Assembly (NCBI GenBank): GCA_014526335.1
Contig: JACTAT010000035.1
Location: 2,209,452 to 2,273,451 of the forward strand
Direction of reading: 5' to 3'
Length of the DNA stretch: 64,000 bases
Source of the DNA: Chrysaora quinquecirrha
Lineage: Eukaryota; Cnidaria; Scyphozoa; Semaeostomeae; Pelagiidae
In this document: one piece after another, positions 1 through 8,972 of the stretch
Layout of the letters: every line of letters begins with the position of its first letter
Numbering within the stretch: position 1 is the first letter of the stretch
Notes under the pieces: model-generated
Told to the model about the DNA's origin: nothing
Database searches by the model: none
Seen by the model: only the letters and a program-made list of their open reading frames with translations
Translations under genes and position numbers: made by a program

Positions 1-1318
1 AAATGGCCTCGGATTTCAAACGGTTATAAAACTGGCAAGAAAGCAATTTAAAAAGAACATTTTGTGCTCAAACTGATCTTCCAGATCCACATTTTTAGAA
101 TATTGACAAGAAAACTGCATAAAAAATGTTCAAATTCGTCAAATTGGCCATTGCAAAAGCACTACGTTTTTCGCCTGGGCAGGGTCTGAAAATGCCCTCG
201 GATTTCAAATATCAAACTGGCAAGAAAGCAATTTAAAAAGAACATTTTGTGCTCAAAATGAACTTCCAGGTCCACATTTTTAGAATATTGACAAGAAAAC
301 TGCATAAAAAATGTTCAAAACCCTCAAATTGACGTTGCAAAAGCACTACGTTTTTCGTCTTGGCGGGGTCTGAAAATGGCCTCGGATTTCAAACGGTTAT
401 AAAACTGGCAAGAAAGCAATTTAAAAGGAAAATTTTGTAGTCAAAATGATCTTCCAGGTCCACATTTTTAGAATATTGACAAGAAAACTGCATGAAAAAT
501 GTTCAAAACCCTAAAATTGACCTTGCAAAAGCACTACGTTTTTCGCCTTGGTGGGGTCTGAAAATGCCCTCGGAATTCAAACGGTTATAAAATTGGCAAG
601 AAAGCAATTTAAAAAGAAAATTTTGTGCTCAAAATGATTTTCCAGGTCCACATTTTTAGAATATTGACAAGAAAACTGCATAAAAAATGTTTAAAACTGT
701 CAAAATGACTTTGCAAAAGCACTACGTTTTCCGCCTTGGAGGGGTCTGAAAATGCCCTCGGATTTCAAACAGCCATGAAACTGGCAAGAAAGCAATTTAA
801 AAAGAACATTTTGTGCTCAAAATGATGTTCCAGGTCCACATTTTTGGAATATTGACAAGAAAACTGCATAAAAAATGTTCAAAACCCTCAAATTGACGTT
901 GCAAAAGCACTACGTTTTTCGTCTTGGCGGGGTCTGAAAATGGCCTCGGATTTCAAACGGTTATAAAACTGGCAAGAAAGCAATTTAAAAGGAAAATTTT
1001 GTAGTCAAAATGATCTTCCAGGTCCACATTTTTAGAATATTGACAAGAAAACTGCATGAAAAATGTTCAAAACCCTCAAATTGACCTTGCAAAAGCACTA
1101 CGTTTTTCGCCTTGGTGGGGTCTGAAAATGGCCTCAAATTTCAAACGGTTATAAAACTGGCAAGAAAGCAATTTAAAAAGAACATTTTGTGCTCAAAATG
1201 AACTTCCAGGTCCACATTTTTAGAATATTGACAAGTAAACTGCATAAAAAATGTTAAAATTCGTCAAATTGACCTTGCAAAAGCACTATGTTTTTTGCCT
1301 TGGCAGGGTCTGAAAATT
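1..1318. repeat. ~188-bp tandem satellite, seven units
   Basis: A unit of about 188 bp begins with a block like AATGGCCTCGGATTTCAAAC and ends near CACTACGTTTTTCGCCTTGG. It recurs with starts near 2, 191, 374, 561, 750, 938 and 1127. The array is cut by the left edge of the window and ends near 1318. Units are not equally related: variants shared at 301 and 865 show a three-unit (564-bp) higher-order period. No reading frame persists across units, so I treat it as non-coding satellite DNA. Confidence 0.95.
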
Positions 1319-1897
1319 TGTAATCTAAAGGGTCCATATTTTCATAATTTTGGTTGTAAAAATCAATGAAATTCTTTTAAAGCAGAAAAACCGAAATTGA
1401 AAAAAAGTAGATTTTGCATTTTTATTTAGAACTTGGCTTCTACTAAATGTTTTCTCAAATGTTTGCATTCTTTATATTGCTTTACTTTCCCATGCATAAT
1501 GATAGATTTATGTAGATATAACACAAGTATTGCAATTGTTTAAAACTCCATTCAGTGAATCAATCAATCTCCAATCAATTTACATTCTTTATAAAAATGT
1601 AATTGCAATGGTATTACAATGCACCTAAAATCAAACTTACCTTTGAAATTTAGAATGTTTCAGTTTCGTTGTGATTTTCTGGGTTTAATTAATAAACAGT
1701 CTCATAAAATATCCAGTTTAAACATTGTTCAAAGTCTGCATTACCAAACATATTTTCTTGCTACAACTTTGCTATATATGTTCCATATGTAGAGATTATG
1801 TACCAAACGTCAAACTAATGCATATCTGAGCTCATAATAATCTTTTCTTGTCTTTCTTCTGTCTACAAAAGAAAAATTATAAACAAACTTTTACATC
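1319..1897. other. AT-rich intergenic stretch with no recognised feature
   Basis: No open frame, splice-bounded exon or repeat unit that I recognise. Composition is AT-rich and similar to intronic sequence elsewhere in the window. Confidence 0.6.
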
Positions 1898-1910
1898 TCA
1901 ATGACTAATA

Positions 1911-1963
1911 CTTATGATGCTGATCATCATAATCATCATCATCATCACAATCATAACCACCAC

Positions 1964-2007
<44 letters not shown>

Positions 2008-2147
2008 CCACCATCAAAACCATTACCATCATCATCATTGTCATCATCATCATCATCATTATCATCATCATCATTGTCATTGTAATGATTATCATAATCA
2101 TCATCATCAGCATCATCATCGTTATTGTCATTATCATGATCACCATG

Positions 2148-2184
<37 letters not shown>

Positions 2185-2447
2185 CCATCATGGTCATCAC
2201 CATGATCATGATCATCATTATCGTTTTTATGATAATCATGATCATCATCATGATCATCATCACCATCATTATCATCATCACCATGTATTATCATCACCGT
2301 CATCTTCATTGCAATAATCATAATCATAATCATCATCATCATCATCATCACCATAATAATCAAAATAATCTTAACCATCATAATCACGATCAAAATTAAG
2401 ATCATCATATAACAAGTAATCGGCATCATGATCACCATCATGAACAT
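1911..2447. repeat. (CAT)n / (ATG)n trinucleotide array
   Basis: Long, imperfect CAT trinucleotide run with AAT, TAT and CAC interruptions. Open frames of 128-180 codons exist on both strands (poly-His, poly-Ile, poly-Met, poly-Asp) only because the repeat lacks stop codons. There is no domain, splice context or neighbouring exon to suggest translation. Confidence 0.95.
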
Positions 2448-3127
2448 CCAATTAATAATATTATTTTATCAACAATAATCCATTTAGGCCTACTTTGATA
2501 GGCCTACTTCGAATGAAAAAAAGGTATTCTTACCAGCAAGCTTTTGTCTATTCATGTTTGCTTCTTGATATTACAAATCGAAGTCGTTATAATAGTAAAA
2601 GAAATCACACACAATCACACAAACTCATATCAGATGTGATCACAAATTCCATTTTCATCCGCCATCTTTTTTAGGTCTTCCGTCTTTCCCAGCCTCGATT
2701 TCAAATATGGGGATACAGGGATCCCATCGCAATTGAATTTCGGAATACAGGGAACCCATCGCAGGTTGGACGGGCACATGGAGCGCTACCTCAGTTCTCA
2801 CTGGTTCTCACAGCATTATTCTAGCAATCTTCTTCTTTAACAATTCCACTCCAATGCACCCTAGCCCTCAAGCAATGTTGTTCGTAAAGTAAGACACAAA
2901 AACAAGCAATAAAATTCATTGTTCTATCCATAATGCAATTTAAAATAAGAAAGTCACAAAAAAGTACTCTATCTAAATACACTATTAACATTACAAGTGG
3001 TTTTTATAAATCTGAAAATTTCAACTTTGAAACTGTTAATCTTAACAGAAAATATACAAATTTTTACACTAAATAAATTGTTTAAAGCATGGCTTAAAAA
3101 GTCAGTTCATACAAATAATAAACCATG
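2448..3127. other. 3' flank / probable 3' UTR of the E2 gene
   Basis: No coding potential. The stretch lies directly downstream of the minus-strand E2 stop codon and probably holds its 3' UTR. A short direct repeat (TAGGCCTACTT) sits near 2486-2510. Confidence 0.5.
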
Positions 3128-3706
3128 TTAGGTGTCCTGAATATTAAGATTTGCAAGTGACAAGTTCTTCTTTGATCTCTTCCTCTGGGCATTGAGCTTA
3201 GAGTCCGTGATTAGATTGCGTTTGAACACAAAGCCTTCCACGGAGCCCCCTTCAAGGGATGTTCTAACTTTCTTGACAAAAGCATCCATAGAATCAGCAT
3301 CTTCAGGGCAGAAGTATGGACTGAGGGGGTCTTCTAAATTTGGGTTCTTAAGCAGGAATATCAAGCCATAAACACAGTCAAACAAAGTGTTATAATCAGG
3401 ACACCAGTCTTCAAACAAACTGAGGCAGATTTCACCATCATCATCAATGTTTGGGTGATAAATTGGAGTGAGACACTGCACTTCAGGGGCCATAATTGGG
3501 TAGCGATGACTAACTGTGAACAAGAAATCAAATTTTCCATCTTTATAAGGGCCATTATTTGGTTTGACTTCCATTGTGAATTTGACAGTCTTTTTAATAT
3601 CCTCTTCACCACTGATCTCTCGTATCTCACACTGGTGATCAGTCAAGCGTGAGATATCTTGAAGTAGCTCATGGAGCTCTTTTAGTATCCCCTTGCGAGA
3701 TTTCAT
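3128..3706 (-). CDS. E2 conjugating enzyme, UBC12/UBE2M-like
   Basis: Encodes a 192-residue UBC-fold protein from one uninterrupted coding exon. The HPN motif is at residues 84-86 and the catalytic Cys at 94 in GEICLSLFEDW. The downstream segment (YGL..LL..PN.EDPL) and the end of the fold (GGS..GFVFKRNL) resemble UBE2M, the NEDD8 E2 that modifies cullins; the GEICLSL block also occurs in UBE2F. The N-terminal extension that docks UBE2M on its E1 is absent, and there is a basic tail of about 27 residues after the fold. The start is the ATG lying one base after an acceptor (TTTTTTCCAG|G ATG), so the longer upstream open frame is intron. It is divergently paired with the PLA2G12 gene. NEDD8 specificity is inferred from family resemblance; a ubiquitin E2 cannot be excluded. 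Confidence 0.85.
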   Translation of the reverse strand: MKSRKGILKELHELLQDISRLTDHQCEIREISGEEDIKKTVKFTMEVKPNNGPYKDGKFDFLFTVSHRYPIMAPEVQCLTPIYHPNIDDDGEICLSLFEDWCPDYNTLFDCVYGLIFLLKNPNLEDPLSPYFCPEDADSMDAFVKKVRTSLEGGSVEGFVFKRNLITDSKLNAQRKRSKKNLSLANLNIQDT

Positions 3707-4225
3707 CCTGGAAAAAATGAAATTTTTAAAACAGAGAAGAGTTTGACCAAAAGCAAGCAAGCACAACAGATTGGGGGTTCTGGTAGCTATACAGCTGATT
3801 CTGGCCCACAGTGCAAGCTTTTTTAGAGGGATAGAAGCCGGTTTGTAAGGGTGAAAATGTGAATTTAGTGCCATTTGCTTGAATCTCTAATAGTAGGTTA
3901 ACTAATTGAGACCTTGACCCTGGCTTTGATGCTACCAATGCCACCATCAGGATTCAAACTCAAAACATTGACGAGATTTTTGACACCATGAGCAGGTGGA
4001 TTTGACAACTGCACCTTCAAGTTGATAAAAGCCTCTGATATTGCAATTTAGGACTATCTGAAAGTGCAGTGTTGAGTGTTTGAAAGACAAAGACCTGAAA
4101 AGAAAATTTGTTGTGTGCACCAACATACTTTGGAGCATACCTTTTGCAAAAACACTAGAAAACAATTAACAAACAACAAAACTAACTAGTATCTATAGTA
4201 AAGTAAGTAAGCAAGAAATACTACC
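3707..4225 (-). other. 5' UTR intron of the E2 gene and probable donor of a leader exon
   Basis: On the minus strand an acceptor (TTTTTTCCAG|G) lies immediately before the E2 start codon. A good donor (ATCCAAG|GTAGTA) lies at 4224/4225, so a non-coding leader exon probably runs from 4225 toward the shared promoter. The intron contains a decayed SINE. Confidence 0.55.
3843..4040 (-). repeat. SINE family 1, decayed copy
   Basis: Matches the better preserved copy at 8357-8540 through the blocks AGTAGGTTAACTAAT, GACC.TGACCCTGGCT and TTTGACACCATGAGCAG. The internal B-box region is degraded (GGATTCAAACTC on the plus strand). Confidence 0.7.
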
Positions 4226-4650
4226 TTGGATCTGTAGGTATTTTCACAGCTTGCTGTCAGAGCAGATAGATTGACCAAAATTAGATAAGATTCTGGATCA
4301 AAAACGAGAGATGTTTCACATTTAGATTAGCCAAAGTCCAATATTTCTATCACATTTACATTGGTCCTAAGTGTTAGTCCACTTTCAAGATCTTCTAATA
4401 GCCGATCGGAGTTTACAAGCATCATCAAAATAGCTTCAAAGTTCTTTTGCATCCATCTTAACTGTATTTCACTTCCAATTTCTTCTGTGGTTTGATGGAA
4501 AAGATCAACTTTCTTGTTTTATACAGAAGCGTTCAGTGTTGCACCATCAACATGATGCAATGTGGCTGTAATATTTCTGTTGTTGCTGTTGTGCGTTACC
4601 ACAGGCTGACCAGAGCATAAAATTCAAACAAAAGAATCAACCTGTTGCAC

Positions 4651-4680
4651 TACGTCACTACGTCACACATTGTGACGTAG
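4651..4680. promoter_or_regulatory. Palindromic CRE/ATF-like sites in a bidirectional promoter
   Basis: TACGTCA at 4651-4657 is followed by a perfect 10-bp inverted repeat, CTACGTCACA (4658-4667) and TGTGACGTAG (4671-4680), separated by 3 bp. The core TGACGTA is the half-site bound by CREB/ATF-type bZIP factors. The cluster lies between the E2 leader donor (4225) and the PLA2 start (4893), as expected of a shared divergent promoter. Factor binding is inferred. Confidence 0.6.
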
Positions 4681-4892
4681 GACAGGTGTATATGATCTTT
4701 TCGTGGTCTCTGTTCATTTGCCCACGTTTGGGTTATCGATTATAAGTAACTAAACAGAAGATTATAAAATTGGAATTACATAAGATAAGGCCTAATTTAG
4801 TATGTTTCACTGAAGCGAAATAAAACCTGCATATGTAAGAAAGGCCTTTGCTGTAGCTTTGCTGTATTTCGTACTTGCTTCTATTTCTCAAC

Positions 4893-7097
4893 ATGAGCAA
4901 AAGAATGGATAAAGTGTTTTTGTTACTCGTAGTTATTGTTTTTCAATTCATATTTTCCTCTGTAAACGCCGATGGACTCGGAGACCTTGCGAAGATATTA
5001 GCTGCACTTGGTGGAGAAAATGAATGTGTTTTCAAGTGTCCACGTGGTATGAATTTAATGCAATTTCTATTTATAGCCTTCATGCTTGTGTACTGTAGTA
5101 TTGTTGTATACATATGGGGTATTAGTATGGCTAAAGATTGCGTAGTTAAATGTTCCTGCCTGATGACTAAAGCTGTATGCGATCCTGGTCTTCAGTGGCA
5201 GTACCGTATTGAGATGAAGATAGGAACATTTCTGTAATAGGAACATTTCTTGAAAATTGAGTTTTTAAAGTCAAGTCTCCATCAATACCAATTCTAGTTT
5301 ATTCCCACAATAAGTAACTGTTTCTTCAATTTCTGTATTTTATTTGAGTCGACTATGTATTTGATGTAAATAGCTAAGAGCCATTGACATTAATCTCAAA
5401 ATGGCGAGAAGCAGCGGAAACATCTCTGCACATACTTAAAAGGTTTTTCGCTTGGCAGTCCTCAGAATGTAAACGCTAGACCGAATCAATTGACTTAGGC
5501 GAAAATATATACCTAGATGCCGATCGACATGCCCCTACTAATATTAGTCCCAATAAATATCTTCCGTCTTAGTCGCTTGTTTCGCTCCGTTTATATTCTC
5601 CGTAGGGTGTCAGAGAGATGTTTCTGCTGTTTTTGTAAGACTCGAAAACTATTAGCTAACATTGATCTCTTTTCTCTATGAACTGTAGGTCAACGACCAA
5701 TGGCAAATTCGAAGCATGTACCAACAAGCAATGGATGTGGGTCTATGGGACTAAAGGTGAGCGTTGTTTCGGGGTTCTAGAAAACATGGCAACATGCGAA
5801 ATATATCCAGGGAACAAAGGGGAATGAGGCCAAAATTTAAAGAGAACAAGGGAACATAGGACATAGGAGCAGGGATCAGGTTTTAACTCTTCACAGTAAA
5901 TTCGCTTGCCAATCAATCTGAAAAATAATCCTACATAACTCAAGGAGCAAGAAGATTTTCTCAAGGGAACAGGGGAACATGTGAGCCCCCTAAACGACCC
6001 TCAAAGGTGTATGTTGTAGATTATAACTTTACATTATGCTCTACATTAGCAACTAACTAAGAGTTAGACAAATAAAGCTTTTAATATCTTGATCCCTCTC
6101 CCAGGGTAATATAGTGAAAACCAATCGAAAAGCAAGAAATCGACCTTCCAAGTTTTAAAACGAGGGTCAATGGTCTTTTATAAAGCTTATATACAGCAAT
6201 GATACAGCACAATTTTTTGCTATGATTTTTTTATTTGCTTAGGCCAACACATTCGTCGACGTTTGTCCAAAAGAACTTTCAAAAACCTTGAAAACCGAAA
6301 AGCATGGGTCTACAGTATATATGAAAGTCGATGTTTTGTTTACAGCAAGACGTTGTTTTCTGGTTTGGACTCTTTAGCAAATGCTATTGGTCATCTCGCT
6401 GTATTCTGTTAGCTGACTGGTGTTCAACAAACAAAACAAATCTAACTTTTCTTTTCGGATAGTCAGCCGCTTAAGGGTTAAGTCAATTGTTTCTGAGTAT
6501 AGTAGTACAAAACTTTAGTATTGCGATAAACAGCGGACACATTTTCGGGCATACTACATTGCTTGTTAGTATGCCCGAAAATTTTTCCGCTGTTTATCGC
6601 AGTATTCAATTGTTTCTGTCTGTTTCTGACGTTTATGATCTGAAGAGATTCGGGCGAAAAAGGCTTTCAAAATGTCTCCACTTTTCTTCGCAATGTCAAA
6701 AATATATGTGCTCTCTGAGGTACAAAATCTTGAGCTATTTGATTAACAAGACTTTGCTCTCCCATAGCTTGATACCTCTCATATACCTGGCTTTACTGAA
6801 TGCTGCGATGCTCATGACAAATGCTATGATACGTGCAATAACGACAGATCACAGTGCGATGAAGACTTCAAGTCATGTCTCAGCAACGTCTGCTTATTCG
6901 AAGGACTTTCAAATAAGAAATCAAAAGCCAAAATGAAAGAATGTCAAGGCTCAGCTGATATGATGTATGCAACTACGTCATCCTTAGGCTGCGCAGCGTA
7001 CATGGAGTCGCAGAGGAATGCCTGCTTGTGTGGTGGTAAGAAACTCAGTAAGAAACAAATGAAGGAAGCGAATGAAGAAAATAAAATAGAATTATGA
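4893..7097 (+). CDS. PLA2G12: Group XII secretory phospholipase A2
   Basis: Three exons, 4893-5046, 5689-5756 and 6768-7097, join in frame (phases 1 and 0, GT..AG borders) into 183 residues; human PLA2G12A has 189. Residues 1-26 form a hydrophobic signal peptide. A Cys-rich block (NECVFKCPRG) follows, then the Ca2+-loop equivalent SNGCGSMGLK around 65-74. The catalytic pair His90-Asp91 lies in ECCDAHDKCYDTC. The C-terminal half keeps the family pattern C..D.DFKSCL and ...GC..Y.ESQR.ACLCG. Secreted group XII enzymes hydrolyse phospholipids weakly in vertebrates; that activity is known from the family, not shown here. The start at 4893 precedes the signal peptide, and Met5 at 4905 is an alternative. 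It is divergent from the E2 gene and convergent with MPEG1. Intron 2 holds a strong hairpin repeat. Confidence 0.95.
5393..5505. repeat. Dispersed repeat family E, partial copy in PLA2G12 intron 1
   Basis: Shares the blocks GAGAAGCAGCGGAAACAT, CATACTTAAAAGGTTTTTCG and CCTCAGAATGTAAACG with copies near 6519, 21290 and 46005. Confidence 0.6.
6340..6690. repeat. Family E repeat with 34-bp-arm hairpin (PLA2G12 intron 2)
   Basis: The arm at 6521-6554 (TTGCGATAAACAGCGGACAC...) is almost perfectly complementary to 6569-6602, with a loop of about 14 bp. The flanks match family E elsewhere: ATTGGTCATCTCGCTGTATTC resembles the copy at 30600, and GATAAACAGCGG resembles 21310. It ends about 80 bp upstream of the exon 3 acceptor at 6768. 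Confidence 0.75.
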
Positions 7098-7194
7098 TGC
7101 GAATCATTTTACAATGTTGAGTATATATTAATTGTGTACCATAAACATTTTTTGCTTGTATACTTAATCAACGTTTGATCATTAATGTTTTGTG

Positions 7195-7594
7195 ATGAGT
7201 CCAAACAATCACACATATGGGCAAAAATTCAAATGTTTGACAAACAAATTTCAAAATGTTTGACCAACAGTGTTTTATCGTTTGGCCACGGCGTTAAATA
7301 TCTAGCAAACGTGTTCTTTAAGGCCGGCCTTTGCCAAACACTCGAAAAATTTTCGTCGAAAATTTGAAATTTGCTTTGCAAGAAATGTTTGACAGTTTGG
7401 CCACGTCATAAAACATTGCTTGACATGCAAGATTTCCTTATCAACGGTTTTGAAAAACTTCAAAATTTTATGCCTGTTTGAAGCAAACATATTTGACGAG
7501 CAATGTTTCGTGATGTAGCCAAACGGGCTAACATTGTGTTTGAAGGACAAATTTCAAATGTTTGACTATATTTCACCGTTTGGCCAGGGCCTAA
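7195..7594. repeat. MITE family A copy
   Basis: Contains the family blocks AATGTTTTGTGATG, CAAATTTCAAATGTTTGAC and the terminal block CGTTTGGCCAGGGCCTAA. Internal inverted arrangement as in the other copies. Confidence 0.8.
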
Positions 7595-7668
7595 AGCTCA
7601 GTTCAAATGAAAAGTTTTGAAGCTAAAGCTAAACACAAGTTCGTGAATACCATAGTATATAGGAAAAT

Positions 7669-7932
7669 TACGCTCTTGCCAAACAATCAAACAGTGTTTG
7701 TCAAAAATTTGAAATTTTCTTGTCAAGCAATGTTGGAGCAATATTGACAACACGTCAAAGAAACATCGCTTTACAAGCAATAGTGAGCTAAACTTTCTTT
7801 TGCAATGTTTTGAAAAGGTTCATATGTTGAAAGAGTAATTTTTTGCGATGTGGCCAAATGGTGAAACATTTTGCTTGATAACAAGAACTTCAAAGTTTGA
7901 TAAACAATGTTTGATCGTTTTGCTAAAGACTT
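7669..7932. repeat. MITE family A copy, diverged
   Basis: Begins with CGCTCTTGCCAAACAATCAAAC and ends with CAATGTTTGATCGTTTTGCTAAAG. The interior is diverged. Confidence 0.7.
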
Positions 7933-8039
7933 ATTGTATTGACTAATTGTATTGTTAACTTAGATTGATTTGTGAAGTAGAATCTTCATTATTTCATCAA
8001 AGAAATCAAATGTCAAAACAAAAATCAAGTACCAGACTG

Positions 8040-8917
8040 TTATTGAGATCCTTCTGCCATTCCTGCAGGCATTGCTTGATAACGATCAACAGAACGCAAC
8101 AACGTCTCACGTGAACCAAACTTTCTCTTCTTGCATTTCACGACCAATAAAGCGACAATTAAACCAGCAACTAAAGTTGCCAAGATTGAAATTGCAGCTG
8201 CAAGGCCTGGACTCATTTGTGAAGACTCTTTCTTGGCTGTTTCGTGAGTGTAGCCTGTACTTGGATCGATGTTCTTTATATTCCTGAAATTAATTAATAT
8301 ACATAAAAAATAAAGAAAGAGTTGATAGTGTATGAGCAGTGAATACGTAGTACTGTATATGGTGAAGGTGAAGGTGAAATGGTGTTTTAGCGCCAGTCGC
8401 TAGGATCTCAGTAGTAGGTTAACTAATCGCGACCTCGACCCTGGCTGTGACGCTACCGTAGCTGGGCTCGAACCCTGACCACACTGAGCTTCTGACACCA
8501 CGAGTCAGCTGGATTACACCACGACGCCACAGCACCTTCCATATAAAAAAAAATGGCCTGATGCTTTAGACGATGTTTTATTTTTCATCAAAATGCTGAG
8601 ATGCCTTTAATAATGCTGTGATGATCACGATGATGGTATTATGATCATGAAGAAAACGATGTACAGTTATGTTATGATGATTACGATAATATTGTGATGT
8701 TGTAATGATCATAATTGAAAAATGATGATCACAATATTGATGAAGAGAATGATCAAGAACATGATAATCAGGACGATGTTGATGATGATGGTTATGATAA
8801 TGATGATGATGATAATGATGAGGATGATATGGATGATGATGATGATGATAATGGTGATGTTGATCAAGATGATCATGCAGAAGATGATGATGATAGTGGA
8901 GGTGTTGGTAGAGGCGG

Positions 8918-8972
<55 letters not shown>

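Larger units (their letters stand above)
7098..8039. other. Gap between convergent PLA2G12 and MPEG1
   Basis: No gene. Almost all of the gap is made of MITE family A copies, listed separately. The 3' UTRs of both flanking genes must end here, but I see no decisive polyadenylation signal. Confidence 0.6.

Noticed and set aside
1..1318. CRISPR-like regularly repeated array
   Set aside because: The repeat is contiguous ~188-bp satellite DNA without short repeats separated by unique spacers, in an animal genome without cas genes.
1898..2447. Overlapping poly-His, poly-Asp, poly-Ile and poly-Met open frames
   Set aside because: They come from a stop-free CAT/ATG trinucleotide array read in several frames; no splice sites, domain or conserved flank.
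3707..3874. N-terminal extension of the E2 protein to 3874
   Set aside because: A clear splice acceptor precedes the ATG at 3706, and the upstream residues resemble no E2; the region is intron holding a SINE fossil.
4875..4892. Upstream start for the PLA2 protein
   Set aside because: The first codon of that frame extension is TTG; the first ATG is at 4893, directly before the signal peptide.
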